From Gemmatimonadota bacterium (GTDB taxonomy: Bacteria; Gemmatimonadota; Gemmatimonadetes; Longimicrobiales; Longimicrobiaceae), in NCBI GenBank assembly GCA_028287185.1, contig JAQBQD010000199.1:1-32599 (forward strand): 32,599 bases of DNA. Reading direction: 5' to 3'. The notes below the pieces were generated by a model, which was given only the letters and a program-made list of their open reading frames with translations, was not told where the DNA came from and did no database searches. Position 1 is the stretch's first letter. Each line of letters begins with the position of its first letter. This document shows positions 16,818 through 27,335 of this stretch, piece by piece. A program made the translations under genes and the position numbers.

Positions 16818-18475
16818 TCGCCCAGCTCCCGCAGGCGGAAGCGCTGCAGCTTGCCCGTCTGCGTGCGCGGCAGGCTGTCGACGAACTCGATGCGGCGCGG
16901 GTACTTGTACGGCGCGATCTGCGCCTTGCAGAACTCCTGCAGCGCCTTCGCGGTATCCCCGTCCCCGGCGACGCCTTCGCGCAGCACGACGTACGCCTTC
17001 ACCACCTGGCCGCGCTCCAGGTCGGGCACGCCGACCACGCCGCACTCCATCACCCAGGGGTGGTCGAGCATGGCGTTCTCCACCTCGGGCCCGGCGATGT
17101 TGTAGCCGGCGGAGATGATCATGTCGTCGCTGCGGGCCTGGTACCAGAAGTACCCGTCGGCGTCCATCACGTACGCGTCGCCGGTGTAGTTCCAGCCTTC
17201 GTGCACGTACGCCTGCTGCCGGTCGGGCGCGTCCAGGTAGCGGCAGCCCGTCGGCCCCTGCACGGCCAGGCGGCCGATGGTGCCCGGCGGCACCTCGCGC
17301 CCGGCCTCGTCCACCACCCGCGCGCGGTATCCCGGCACGGCGCGGCCGGTGGAGCCGGGGCGGACGTCCTCCTCGGCCGCGCTCACGAAGATGTGCAGCA
17401 TCTCGGTGCTGCCGATGCCGTCGATGATGCGGATGCCGGTGCGCTCCAGCCAGGCGTCGTAGGTGGGCCGAGGCAGCGTCTCGCCGGCGGACACGCACTT
17501 CCGCAGCGTGCGCACATCGTAGCGGTCCAGCATCTCCAGCATCGCGCGGTAGGCCGTGGGCGCGGTGAACATCACGGTGGCGCCGTGGTCCTGGATGCCC
17601 TGCAGCAGGTTGGGGGGCGATGCCACCTCGAGCAGCAGGCCGGCCGCGCCGATGCGCAGCGGGAAGAGCAGGATGCCCCCCAGCCCGAAGGTGAACGCCA
17701 GCGGCGGCGACCCGCAGAACACGTCGTCCGGCGTGGCCTTCAGCACGTGCGGCGGAAAGGCGTCGCACACCGCCAGCACGTCGCGGTGAAAGTGCATGGT
17801 GCCCTTCGCCTGCCCCGTGGTGCCGCTGGTGAAGGCGATGAGCGCCACGTCGTCGGCCGCAGTGTCCACGTTGGCGAACTCCGCCGGCTTGCCCGCCATC
17901 AGCGCCTCCAGCGACCCCTCGGCCCCGCCGTCGCCGAAGCGCACCACCCGCCGCAGCACGGGGCACTCCGCATGGGCGGCGTCCATCTCACCCGCGGAGC
18001 GCGCGTCGGTGAGCGCCAGCCCGATGCGCGCCTTGTCCACCATGTAGCACAGCTCGCGCCTGCGCAGCATGGGCATGGTGCACACGACGATGCCGCCCGC
18101 CTTCAGCACCGCGAACCAGCACGCGGCCATCCACGCGTTGTTGGGCCCGCGCAGAAGCACGCGCCCCCCCGGCACCAGTCCCAGGTCGTCGCGCAGCACG
18201 TGGGCGATGCGGTTGGCGTTCTCCAGCAGCTCGCGATACGTCCAGCGCCCGCCCTCGAAGATGACGGCCGTCCGCGCACCGCCGTTCCCTTCGGCCATGC
18301 GGTCCAGCAGCTCCGCCGCGCAGTTCAGCCGGGGAGGATACGCCAGCCCAGGCAGCGTCGAGAAGTCCATCGCCGGCCACATCGCGCGCGGCGGCAGGTG
18401 GTCGCGCGCGAAGGTGTCCACGTGCGCCGTGGGCTCCGCGCCGGCTTCGGAAGGCGGTGTCACCAGATCGACCAT
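16814..18475 (-). CDS. 2-Aminobenzoate (anthranilate)--CoA ligase, benzoate-CoA ligase family
   Basis: A 553-aa ANL-superfamily ligase. TSGTTGQAKG is at residues 216-225, GIGSTEMLHIF at 353-363, YTGDAYVMDADGYFWYQARSDDMI carries the adenylation loop, and Lys542 in PRTQTGK is the catalytic lysine. The GSTEMLHIF segment and overall length match the benzoate/2-aminobenzoate-CoA ligase family rather than the fatty-acid ligases of this window. With an anthraniloyl-CoA monooxygenase-type gene in the same cluster, anthranilate is the likeliest substrate; benzoate or salicylate are alternatives. It is predicted to be cytoplasmic and to use ATP and CoA. It lies 235 nt downstream of the previous same-strand gene, across a composite repeat, and overlaps the RidA gene by 4 nt. 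Confidence 0.85.
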   Translation of the reverse strand: MVDLVTPPSEAGAEPTAHVDTFARDHLPPRAMWPAMDFSTLPGLAYPPRLNCAAELLDRMAEGNGGARTAVIFEGGRWTYRELLENANRIAHVLRDDLGLVPGGRVLLRGPNNAWMAACWFAVLKAGGIVVCTMPMLRRRELCYMVDKARIGLALTDARSAGEMDAAHAECPVLRRVVRFGDGGAEGSLEALMAGKPAEFANVDTAADDVALIAFTSGTTGQAKGTMHFHRDVLAVCDAFPPHVLKATPDDVFCGSPPLAFTFGLGGILLFPLRIGAAGLLLEVASPPNLLQGIQDHGATVMFTAPTAYRAMLEMLDRYDVRTLRKCVSAGETLPRPTYDAWLERTGIRIIDGIGSTEMLHIFVSAAEEDVRPGSTGRAVPGYRARVVDEAGREVPPGTIGRLAVQGPTGCRYLDAPDRQQAYVHEGWNYTGDAYVMDADGYFWYQARSDDMIISAGYNIAGPEVENAMLDHPWVMECGVVGVPDLERGQVVKAYVVLREGVAGDGDTAKALQEFCKAQIAPYKYPRRIEFVDSLPRTQTGKLQRFRLRELGE

Positions 18476-18510
18476 CCAGGGCCTGCGGTTGGGAGGATCA
18501 TCGGGGGATG

Positions 18511-18703
18511 GCCCTCACCCCCGGCCCCCTCTCCCGGGAGCGGGCGAGGAGGTGTCTCATGGCGGCGGAACCTCGGGCGACGGCCTGCGGTGCGCGATCA
18601 AGGGTTTCCGACAGACCGTGCATCCGACGAGGAAGCCCGATCCGCCCCGGAGCAGCCTCCGAAGGGAGGCTTCGGGCCGTGGTTGCCGCGGCTTCAGCCG
18701 CCC
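18511..18703 (+). repeat. Interspersed composite repeat, full copy
   Basis: Module A starts CCCTCACCCCCGGCC and contains CTCTCCCGGGAGCGGG and GGTGTCTCATG. Module B starts near 18644 and contains the hairpin AGCCTCC-GAAG-GGAGGCT (18654-18671), then GTGGTTGCCGCGGC and a second small hairpin GCGGCT-TC-AGCCGC. It fills the 235-nt gap between two same-strand genes of the anthranilate cluster. It may therefore act as a processing or attenuation site between them. Confidence 0.8.
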
Positions 18704-18710
18704 GTTCCGT

Positions 18711-19193
18711 TCAACACCGCTCCTCGTCCCCCGCGCTGCCATCCCCCTCGGCCGCCGGCTCGCGGCGCGGGGTGGGGGCCATCACCACCAGGTAGATCAG
18801 CCCGTCGCGGTGATGGATGGTGCAGGACAGGTCGTAGACGTCGCGCTCGCCCACCCGAAACTCGTAGGTGGTGCGGTCGCGGCCGAAGCGCAGCACGTCG
18901 GTGGGCTCGCCCAGGCGATGGACGACCTCGGACAGGCTCATCCCGTAGTGCACCGGCAGGTCCAACGCGTCCAGCACGCGGCCGGCCACCGAGTCGCTGA
19001 GGGTGGGCATGTCCAGCGAAAGGGAGCGCAGCACGTCGGGCTCCTCGGCCAGGCGCAGCCACTCGGTGAAGCCCATGGCCTCGCCCACCCACAGGTCCTC
19101 CATGAACTCCCAGTCGTCGAGGTCCGCCACCTCGCCGGGGTCGCGGACGAAGTGCGCCAGGCGAAGGCGCGAGAAGTCTGCGTACGAGATCAT
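18711..19193 (-). CDS. Protein of unknown function in the anthranilate cluster (160 aa)
   Basis: Not recognised. The protein is soluble and mixed alpha/beta. It starts [54 protein letters not shown] and continues with [49 protein letters not shown]. The second half resembles beta domains in which a sheet holds a small ligand, but no motif is firm. The ATG overlaps the acyl-CoA dehydrogenase stop (ATGA, 19190-19193) and follows a strong GGAGGAG ribosome-binding site. It is therefore a coupled member of the pathway operon. The last ~20 residues are charged and low in complexity and border a repeat. Confidence 0.8.
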   Translation of the reverse strand: MISYADFSRLRLAHFVRDPGEVADLDDWEFMEDLWVGEAMGFTEWLRLAEEPDVLRSLSLDMPTLSDSVAGRVLDALDLPVHYGMSLSEVVHRLGEPTDVLRFGRDRTTYEFRVGERDVYDLSCTIHHRDGLIYLVVMAPTPRREPAAEGDGSAGDEERC

Positions 19194-20410
19194 GGGGCTC
19201 CTCCTCCCTTCCGAGAGCCGTTCCCCCCGCCGGCGGCGGGCTCCTCGCCCAGCAGCCGCCCGGCGATCACCAGCTTCTGGATCTCGCTGGTGCCCTCGTA
19301 GATCCGCAGGGCGCGTACCTCGCGGTACAGGCGCTCCACCACCGCGCCGCTCACCACGCCCCGCCCGCCGAAGAGCTGCACCGCCCCGTCCACCACCCGC
19401 TGCGCCGCCTCGGTCGCGAACAGCTTGGCCATCGCGGCCTCGCGCGTGACCCGCTGCGCGCCCGCGTCCCGCGTCCACGCCGCCCGGTACACCAGCAGCG
19501 CCGCGGCGTCCACGTCCAGCGCCATCTCCGCCAGCCGCGCCTGCACGAGCTGGAAGTCCGCCAGCGGCTTCCCGAACGCCCGGCGCTCGCGCGTCCACCC
19601 CACCGCCTCGTCCAGCGCGCGGCGCGCCATCCCCAGCGCGGCCGCTCCGACCGTCGACCGGAAGACGTCCAGCGTCCCGAGCGCCACGCGCATCCCGCCC
19701 CCCTCCGTCCCCACCAGCGCCTCCGCCGACACGCGGCAGCCGTCGAACTCGATGGTCGCCAGGGGGTGCGGGGCGATGACGTCGATGCGCTCCGCCACGC
19801 GCAGGCCGGGGTTGTCCGCGTCCACCATCAGGGCGACGAACCCGCGTTCCCCCGCCTCCGGGAAGCGGCAGAAGACGGCGTAGTGGTCGGCGATGCCCCC
19901 GTTGCTGATCCACGTCTTCGCGCCGTCGATCACGTATCCGCCGTCCGCGCGTCGGGCCGTGGTCGCCATCGCCGCCACGTCCGATCCCGCGTCCGCCTCG
20001 CTCAGCGCGAACGCCGCGATGGCTTCCCCCGACGCCACGCGCGGAAGATAGCGCCGCTTGAGCGCGTCCGAGCCGAAGAGCGAGACGGGGCCCGCGCCGA
20101 GGCCCTGCATGGCGAACGCGAAGTCGGCCAGCGGGTCGGCGTGGGCCAGCGTCTCGCGGAGGAGGCAGAGGGAGCGCACGTCCAGCCCCTCGCGCGCGCC
20201 GCCGTACGCGGCGGGAACGCACCACCGCAGCCACCCCGAATCCCCCAGCCGCCGGACCAGGGACCGGCACGCGTCGTCCACGCTCCCGCCGTGGTGCCCG
20301 CCGCCGCCCGCGCCGATCAGCTCCGCCGCCGCCCATGCGGCCGCGCCGTCGGCCAGCTCCCGGTGCGGGGCGTCGAAGAAGGGCCAGCCCAGGAAGGTGC
20401 GGTCGGGCAC
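19190..20410 (-). CDS. Acyl-CoA dehydrogenase
   Basis: A 406-aa FAD enzyme that introduces a double bond between C2 and C3 of an acyl-CoA and passes electrons to ETF. The motif [10 protein letters not shown] is at residues 135-144, [14 protein letters not shown] at 159-172, and the catalytic Glu372 lies in [10 protein letters not shown] (369-378). Length and fold are those of the short/medium-chain and glutaryl-CoA dehydrogenase group. The start is GTG at 20410, 2 nt after the crotonase stop, so the genes are tightly coupled. In the pathway it would oxidise the ring-derived acyl-CoA during beta-oxidation. ETF genes are not in the window. Confidence 0.93.
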   Translation of the reverse strand: MPDRTFLGWPFFDAPHRELADGAAAWAAAELIGAGGGGHHGGSVDDACRSLVRRLGDSGWLRWCVPAAYGGAREGLDVRSLCLLRETLAHADPLADFAFAMQGLGAGPVSLFGSDALKRRYLPRVASGEAIAAFALSEADAGSDVAAMATTARRADGGYVIDGAKTWISNGGIADHYAVFCRFPEAGERGFVALMVDADNPGLRVAERIDVIAPHPLATIEFDGCRVSAEALVGTEGGGMRVALGTLDVFRSTVGAAALGMARRALDEAVGWTRERRAFGKPLADFQLVQARLAEMALDVDAAALLVYRAAWTRDAGAQRVTREAAMAKLFATEAAQRVVDGAVQLFGGRGVVSGAVVERLYREVRALRIYEGTSEIQKLVIAGRLLGEEPAAGGGNGSRKGGGAP

Positions 20411-20412
20411 CC

Positions 20413-21246
20413 TCAGTCGCCCTCGAACACGGGGCGGCGCTTCTGCGCGAAGGCGTGGTACGCCCGGCCGAAGTCCTTCGTCTGCATGCAGATGGCCTGG
20501 GCCTGGGCCTCGGCCTCAATGGCCTCGTCCACCCCCATCGACCACTCCTGGTGCAGGCACTTCTTGGTCATCGCGTGCGCGAAGGTGGGGCCCTCCGCCA
20601 GTGCGCGCGCCATCCCCATCGCCTCGGCCGCCAGGGCCTCGGAGGAGACCAGGCGGTTGAAGAAGCCCCAGCGCTCCGCCTCGTCGGCCGCCATCTCGCG
20701 GCCCGTGTACAGCAGCTCGGCCGCGCGGCCCTGGCCGATGATGCGGGGCAGGATGCTGCACGCGCCCATGTCCGCGCCGGCCAGGCCCACGCGCGTGAAG
20801 AGGAAGGCCACGCGGGCGGCGGGCGTGCCGATGCGCAGGTCGCTGGCCATCGCCAGGATGGCGCCGGCACCCATGCACACGCCATCCACCGCGGCGATCA
20901 CGGGCTGGGGGCACCCGCGGATGGCCTTCACCAGGTCGCCCGTCATGCGGGTGAAGTCCAGCAGGTCGCCCGTGCGCCCTTCATCGCGCATGCGCACCAG
21001 CGGCCCGATGATCTCGTGCACGTCGCCGCCCGAGCAGAAGTTGCCGCCCGCGCCGCTCAGCACCACCGCCTTCACGTCCGGCGCGTGCACCAGCGCGCGG
21101 AAGTGGTCGCGCAGCTCGGCGTACGACTCGAAGGTGAGCGGGTTCTTGCGCTCCGGCCGGTCCAGCGTGACGAACCCGACCTTCCCGTCCACGCGCCAGC
21201 CGAAGTGCTCGGGACGGAGGTCTGCGGCGGCGATGCGGCTGCTCAT
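20413..21246 (-). CDS. Enoyl-CoA hydratase/isomerase (crotonase) superfamily protein
   Basis: A 277-aa crotonase-fold enzyme acting on a CoA ester. The oxyanion-hole segments are intact ([15 protein letters not shown] at residues 64-78 and [10 protein letters not shown] at 122-131). However, both glutamates of classical hydratases appear to be replaced: Ile130 and Phe150 stand at the Glu144 and Glu164 positions of rat crotonase, by my eye alignment. Asp159 in [15 protein letters not shown] is a candidate acid/base. This could make it an isomerase or a C-C hydrolase such as a ring-opening enzyme rather than a plain hydratase. Its ATG overlaps the diguanylate cyclase stop (ATGA, 21243-21246). 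Confidence 0.88.
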   Translation of the reverse strand: MSSRIAAADLRPEHFGWRVDGKVGFVTLDRPERKNPLTFESYAELRDHFRALVHAPDVKAVVLSGAGGNFCSGGDVHEIIGPLVRMRDEGRTGDLLDFTRMTGDLVKAIRGCPQPVIAAVDGVCMGAGAILAMASDLRIGTPAARVAFLFTRVGLAGADMGACSILPRIIGQGRAAELLYTGREMAADEAERWGFFNRLVSSEALAAEAMGMARALAEGPTFAHAMTKKCLHQEWSMGVDEAIEAEAQAQAICMQTKDFGRAYHAFAQKRRPVFEGD

Positions 21247-23318
21247 TCGGCGGCTTCCAGGGTCGCGCGCGGGGACTCGGCCGCCGCGCGTTCGGTTTCG
21301 GTGGATGGAAACGCCCGCGGCCCCGGCATCCGAACCGGGTCCACGCCTCCCTCCGACGGATCGTCGGCATCGGAGGGCGGCGCGGTCGAGACGGCGCGGA
21401 CGGCGGACGGCGGATCCCCGGGTACGGCGCCACCGGTGGGTGTCCGGCCGTCGGAACCCGGCGTTGCATCGGAAGCGGCCGCCGTCGCCGGGATCACCGT
21501 CGGCGCGTCGACGTCCCCGGCGGACGGAGACGCGGCCGGAGCCGGCGCCGAGCCATCTGATCGACCCTCGGCGGAGGCTTCCGCGTCCACTCTCGCGTGC
21601 CCGTCCGCGCGCGCGGCGGCCGTAGGGACGTCCGGCGGGCGCGCGCCGTCCTCCTCGTCGCGGGGCGCCGTCTCGTCGGGCTCCACCAGCACGCGGGTGA
21701 AGGGCGTGAGGCGGCGGCCGACGGCGACGCGGTTGCGGCCCAGGTGCTTGGCGAGGTAGAGGGCGCGGTCGGCCTCCTGCACGAGCTGGCTCTCGGTGGA
21801 CCCGTCGCCCGGGAAGCCCGTCGCCACGCCCATGCTGGCGGTGGCGACCGGGGCCACGGTCGAGGCGCCGTGCGCGATGGCGAGCGCCTGGATGGCCTCC
21901 CGCAGCCGCTCGGCGATGCGGGCCGCGTGCTCGGCGCCGGCGCCGGGAAGGAGGACGGCGAACTCCTCGCCGCCGTAGCGCGCCACGGCGTCGCCCGCGC
22001 GCGACAGGCTGTCGCGCAGCGCGCGGGCCACGGCGCGCAGGGCCTCGTCGCCGGCCTGGTGCCCGTGGGCGTCGTTGAATCCCTTGAAGCAGTCCAGGTC
22101 GATCATCACCAGCGAGAGCGGGACGGCCGCGCGGTGGGCGCGGCGCCACTCCAGGTCCAGCGTCTCGTCGAAGTTGCGGCGGTTGGCCACGCCCGTCAGC
22201 CCGTCGGTGGCGGAGAGGCGCTCCAGCCGCTGGTTGGCGTGGCGCAGGCGCTCGTTGGCGTCCTCCAGCTCGCGGTTCATGGCCGCCAGGTGGATGGCGC
22301 CTCCGAGCTGCGCCGCCACCGTCTGGAAGACGACCAGGTTCTCGGAGCTGAACGGCTCGGCGCTGCCCGCCTCCACGTTCACCACGCCCAGCACGCGTCC
22401 ACGGAAGCGGATGGGCGCCACGAACTGCGACGCGGTGGATTCGTGGAAGCGCACGAAGTCGGGATCCGCGGCCACGTTCAGCACCAGCTGCGGCTCGCCC
22501 AGGCGAAAGCTGCGGCCTACCACGCCGCGGTCCAGGGGCCAGCGCGTTCCGACGGGCGCCATGCCGGGCCCGGAGCCGGCGTGCGCCCGCTTCACCAGGT
22601 CGTCCGCCTCCTCGTCGTGCAGCAGCACCGAGGCCATGCCCACCTCGAAGTGGCGCTGCACGTAGCGGACGGTGCGGTCCAGCAGCTCGTCCAGGTCCGC
22701 CGCCTCCAGCGCCGAGCGCGAAAGCTCGCTCACCATCTGCAGCAGCCGCGCGCCGTGGCGGGCCCGCTGGTACAGCCGCGCGCTGGCGATGGCGCCCGCC
22801 ACCTGCTCGGCCACCGTCTCCAGCAGCGCGAGCTGGCCGCGGAAGGCGCCCGGCTGGCGACTCTCGGCGTTCAGGATGGCCACGGTGCGGCCCTGGTGGC
22901 GCACGGGAACGCACAGCTCGGAGCGCGCGCCGGGCAGCGTCTCGATGTAGTGCGCCACGCCCTCCACGTCGTCCAGCAGCTCGGACCGGCCGGAGAGGGC
23001 CACGCGCCCCACCACGCCGCTGCCCAGCGCGCGGGTGTAGCCCACCTCGATCTCCGTGGGCACCCGGCTGGTCACCGCCTCGCACACGAAGCGCTCGTGC
23101 TCGAAGTCGGCCGAGACGCACGCCACGAACTCCCATCGGAAGGCCCGGGCCAGCGCGTCCGTGATGCGCTGCAGCATGGGCCGCGGCTCCAGGTCCAGCG
23201 TGGCGATGCGCGCGATCTCGTTCAGCACCGCCAGGTGGCGCGTCTCGGCCGAGGCTTCGGCGCGCGCGTCCGTGGGCGGCGGGACTTCCGGTCCGGCGGG
23301 GGAGGCGGGGTCGCTCAT
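21243..23318 (-). CDS. Diguanylate cyclase with two GAF domains (GAF-GAF-GGDEF)
   Basis: A 691-aa predicted cytoplasmic enzyme making cyclic di-GMP from two GTP. GAF domain 1 spans about residues 38-182 and GAF domain 2 about 205-345. A coiled-coil linker ([23 protein letters not shown]) runs over 348-370, and the GGDEF domain over 372-535. The active-site motif is GGEEF (449-453). The product-inhibition I-site RAGD (440-443) lies exactly 5 residues before it, so feedback control is likely. [20 protein letters not shown] carries the metal and GTP residues. A disordered, acidic, Pro/Ala-rich tail follows from about 545. The stop overlaps the crotonase ATG by 4 nt. The GAF ligands are unknown; a pathway intermediate is an attractive guess. 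Confidence 0.93.
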   Translation of the reverse strand: MSDPASPAGPEVPPPTDARAEASAETRHLAVLNEIARIATLDLEPRPMLQRITDALARAFRWEFVACVSADFEHERFVCEAVTSRVPTEIEVGYTRALGSGVVGRVALSGRSELLDDVEGVAHYIETLPGARSELCVPVRHQGRTVAILNAESRQPGAFRGQLALLETVAEQVAGAIASARLYQRARHGARLLQMVSELSRSALEAADLDELLDRTVRYVQRHFEVGMASVLLHDEEADDLVKRAHAGSGPGMAPVGTRWPLDRGVVGRSFRLGEPQLVLNVAADPDFVRFHESTASQFVAPIRFRGRVLGVVNVEAGSAEPFSSENLVVFQTVAAQLGGAIHLAAMNRELEDANERLRHANQRLERLSATDGLTGVANRRNFDETLDLEWRRAHRAAVPLSLVMIDLDCFKGFNDAHGHQAGDEALRAVARALRDSLSRAGDAVARYGGEEFAVLLPGAGAEHAARIAERLREAIQALAIAHGASTVAPVATASMGVATGFPGDGSTESQLVQEADRALYLAKHLGRNRVAVGRRLTPFTRVLVEPDETAPRDEEDGARPPDVPTAAARADGHARVDAEASAEGRSDGSAPAPAASPSAGDVDAPTVIPATAAASDATPGSDGRTPTGGAVPGDPPSAVRAVSTAPPSDADDPSEGGVDPVRMPGPRAFPSTETERAAAESPRATLEAAE

Positions 23319-23397
23319 GGCGGGACGGGGCGGCGGGGGCGGGCCGCCGCGAGCGGGCGGCCCGGAGGGACGGCGCGGGAGGGACGGCAGGGCGGCT

Positions 23398-24201
23398 TCA
23401 CGGCACCTCGCCCCCGGCCACGGGCAGCGCGGTTCCGGTGACGGCGGCGGCGGCGGGGGTGCAGAGCCAGCCCACGGCGGCGGCCACCTCCGCCGGCTTC
23501 GTCAGCATGCCGCGGGGAATGCCGCGCAGCAGCAGCCTTCGCGCCTCGTCCGGTGTACGGCCGGCGGCGGCCAGGTTGGCGGCGGCCGCGGCGGCCATGC
23601 CGGTGTCGGTGTAGCCGGGGCAGACGGCGTTCACGGTGATGCCCTGCTTGGCCGTCTCGTGCGCCAGCGCCCGGGTGAGGCCCACCAGCCCGTGCTTGGC
23701 CGCGCAGTACGCGGCCGTGTGGCTGTATCCGCGCAGCCCCCCCGTGCTGGCGACGTTCACGATGCGCCCGGCGCCGGCCGCGCGCATGCCCGGAAGCACG
23801 CCGCGGATACAGAGATAAGCGCCCGTGAGGTTCACCGCCAGCATGGCGTCCCACGTCTCGCGCGAAGTGTCCTCAAGCGTCCCGGCCGCGCTCTGCCCCG
23901 CGTTGTTCACCAGCGCATACGGCTCCCCGAACGCCGCCCGCGCCTCCGCGAACGCCCGCTGCACCGAGCCCTCGTCCGCCACGTCGCAGGCCACCGCCGC
24001 CGCGCGCGCGCCGTGCTCGGCCCGCAGCCGCTCCGCCGTCGCCTGGAGCGCGTCCACGCCGCGCCCCATCACCGTGACCGCCGCCCCCAGCCGCGCCAGC
24101 TCGTCCGCGATGGCCGCGCCGATGCCCCGCCCGCCGCCGGTGACCACCGCGTGGCGCCCGGACAGGGGAAGGTCGGCATCGTGCGGCGTTGGTGCGGGCA
24201 T
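23398..24201 (-). CDS. Short-chain dehydrogenase/reductase, probable 3-hydroxyacyl-CoA dehydrogenase
   Basis: A 267-aa classical SDR. TGGGRGIG (residues 21-28) binds NAD(P), and NNAG is at 99-102. Ser152, Tyr165 and Lys169 (YCAAK) form the catalytic set. PGYTDTGMAAA and a terminal AGGEVP are typical of the FabG/3-hydroxyacyl-CoA dehydrogenase subgroup. The ATG at 24201 follows CCGGAG; the open frame back to 24372 is not credible because it runs through the divergent promoter region. It lies 79 nt upstream of the diguanylate cyclase gene and is the first gene of that coupled group. In the pathway it would oxidise a ring-derived 3-hydroxyacyl-CoA. Confidence 0.9.
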   Translation of the reverse strand: MPAPTPHDADLPLSGRHAVVTGGGRGIGAAIADELARLGAAVTVMGRGVDALQATAERLRAEHGARAAAVACDVADEGSVQRAFAEARAAFGEPYALVNNAGQSAAGTLEDTSRETWDAMLAVNLTGAYLCIRGVLPGMRAAGAGRIVNVASTGGLRGYSHTAAYCAAKHGLVGLTRALAHETAKQGITVNAVCPGYTDTGMAAAAAANLAAAGRTPDEARRLLLRGIPRGMLTKPAEVAAAVGWLCTPAAAAVTGTALPVAGGEVP

Positions 24202-24351
24202 GCGCTCCGGCTCGGCAGGTCGGCGGGTCGGCGGATGAACGGCGCTCAGGCCGACACAGTGCACGCGCGCGCGCGTCCGCGCAACTGCGGCGATGCGCGA
24301 GGCGGCCCGACGGAGAGGAAGATGATCGGCGGGGAGGATAGAGCGGGGGAG

Positions 24352-24385
24352 GTGACAGCTCCGCGCCAGCATGGTACATTGTCAC
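24352..24385 (+). promoter_or_regulatory. Promoter and possible operator of the orphan antitoxin gene
   Basis: The -35 is GTGACA (24352-24357, 5 of 6) and the -10 is TACATT (24375-24380), with 17 bp between and an extended -10 TGG directly upstream of the -10. GTGACA recurs inverted as TGTCAC (24380-24385), framing the promoter with an inverted repeat. Antitoxins of this family repress their own promoters, so the inverted repeat may be the operator. The repression is family knowledge; the site assignment is inference. Confidence 0.65.
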
Positions 24386-24419
24386 GGATCGGCCCGTTCA
24401 GCCCTCCGGAGACACGACG

Positions 24420-24716
24420 ATGCCCGTCCACACCACATTCTCGGATGCGCGCGACCGTCTCGCGAACCTGTGGGACCAGGCGGAGAAGGACGGCGGCCCC
24501 GTCGTCATCCACCGTCCCGGCCATGCCGACATGGTCCTGATCGCCCGTGCCGAGTGGGAGAGCATGGAGGCCACCGATCGCCTGCTCCGTTCTCCCAGGA
24601 ACGCCGCACGCCTGCTCGCCGCCGTCCGGCGCTCCGCGGATGCTGGCGGGACGGCGTTCACGATGGATGGCCTGCGCGCGGAGATGGGTGCCGGCGAGGA
24701 TTTCGGAGCCCGATGA
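24420..24716 (+). CDS. Phd/YefM-family antitoxin-like protein, no toxin gene adjacent
   Basis: A 98-aa protein with the YefM pattern: FSDARDRLANLWDQAEKDGGPVVIHRPGHADMVLIARAEWESMEATDRLLRSPRNAARLLAAVRR. The N-terminal part forms the dimer and DNA-binding fold, and the C-terminal half would wrap a YoeB/RelE-type toxin. No toxin frame follows: only 40 nt separate the stop from the convergent monooxygenase gene end. It is therefore an orphan, and could be a domesticated repressor or a relic. A GGAG sequence precedes the ATG. It is the only plus-strand gene inside the minus-strand anthranilate cluster. Confidence 0.85.
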   Translation: MPVHTTFSDARDRLANLWDQAEKDGGPVVIHRPGHADMVLIARAEWESMEATDRLLRSPRNAARLLAAVRRSADAGGTAFTMDGLRAEMGAGEDFGAR

Positions 24717-24756
24717 CGACGCGGGGGATCGGACGCTGATCGGCGGACACCCGTAG

Positions 24757-27057
<2,301 letters not shown>

Positions 27058-27152
27058 GTTGCGTTCACTGGGGAGGAGAGGTGGTTCCAGCCATGGAATT
27101 CATCCCCATGGGGCGATGGTCGGGGTGAGCGTCGGAGCCTCGGCGGGGCGGG

Positions 27153-27290
27153 GCCCTCACCCCTGGCCTTTCCGCAAGCAGGAGAGGGGTGCCTCATGCT
27201 TGGCCTTTCGCGGCGATGCAGACTACCGCGCGGAGCAGCCTCCGCAGGGAGGCTTCGGGCCCTTGTTGCTGCGGCTTCCGCCGCCGGTCT
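27153..27290 (+). repeat. Interspersed composite repeat, full copy
   Basis: Module A reads CCCTCACCCCTGGCC, then TCCGCAAGCAGGAGAGGGG and TGCCTCATG. Module B starts near 27228 with CGCGGAGCAGCC, and its hairpin keeps both arms but has a GCAG loop. A second GCGGC/GCCGC hairpin follows. It fills the 278-nt gap between the monooxygenase start and the dioxygenase stop. Confidence 0.8.
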
Positions 27291-27335
27291 GGGGCAATCG
27301 CCGTCGTCGGGGGATGAAGGGCGCGCCCTCCGACC

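Noticed and set aside
24717..24756. Toxin partner downstream of the antitoxin gene
   Set aside because: Only 40 nt separate it from the convergent gene end, and no YoeB/RelE-like frame is found in any frame there.
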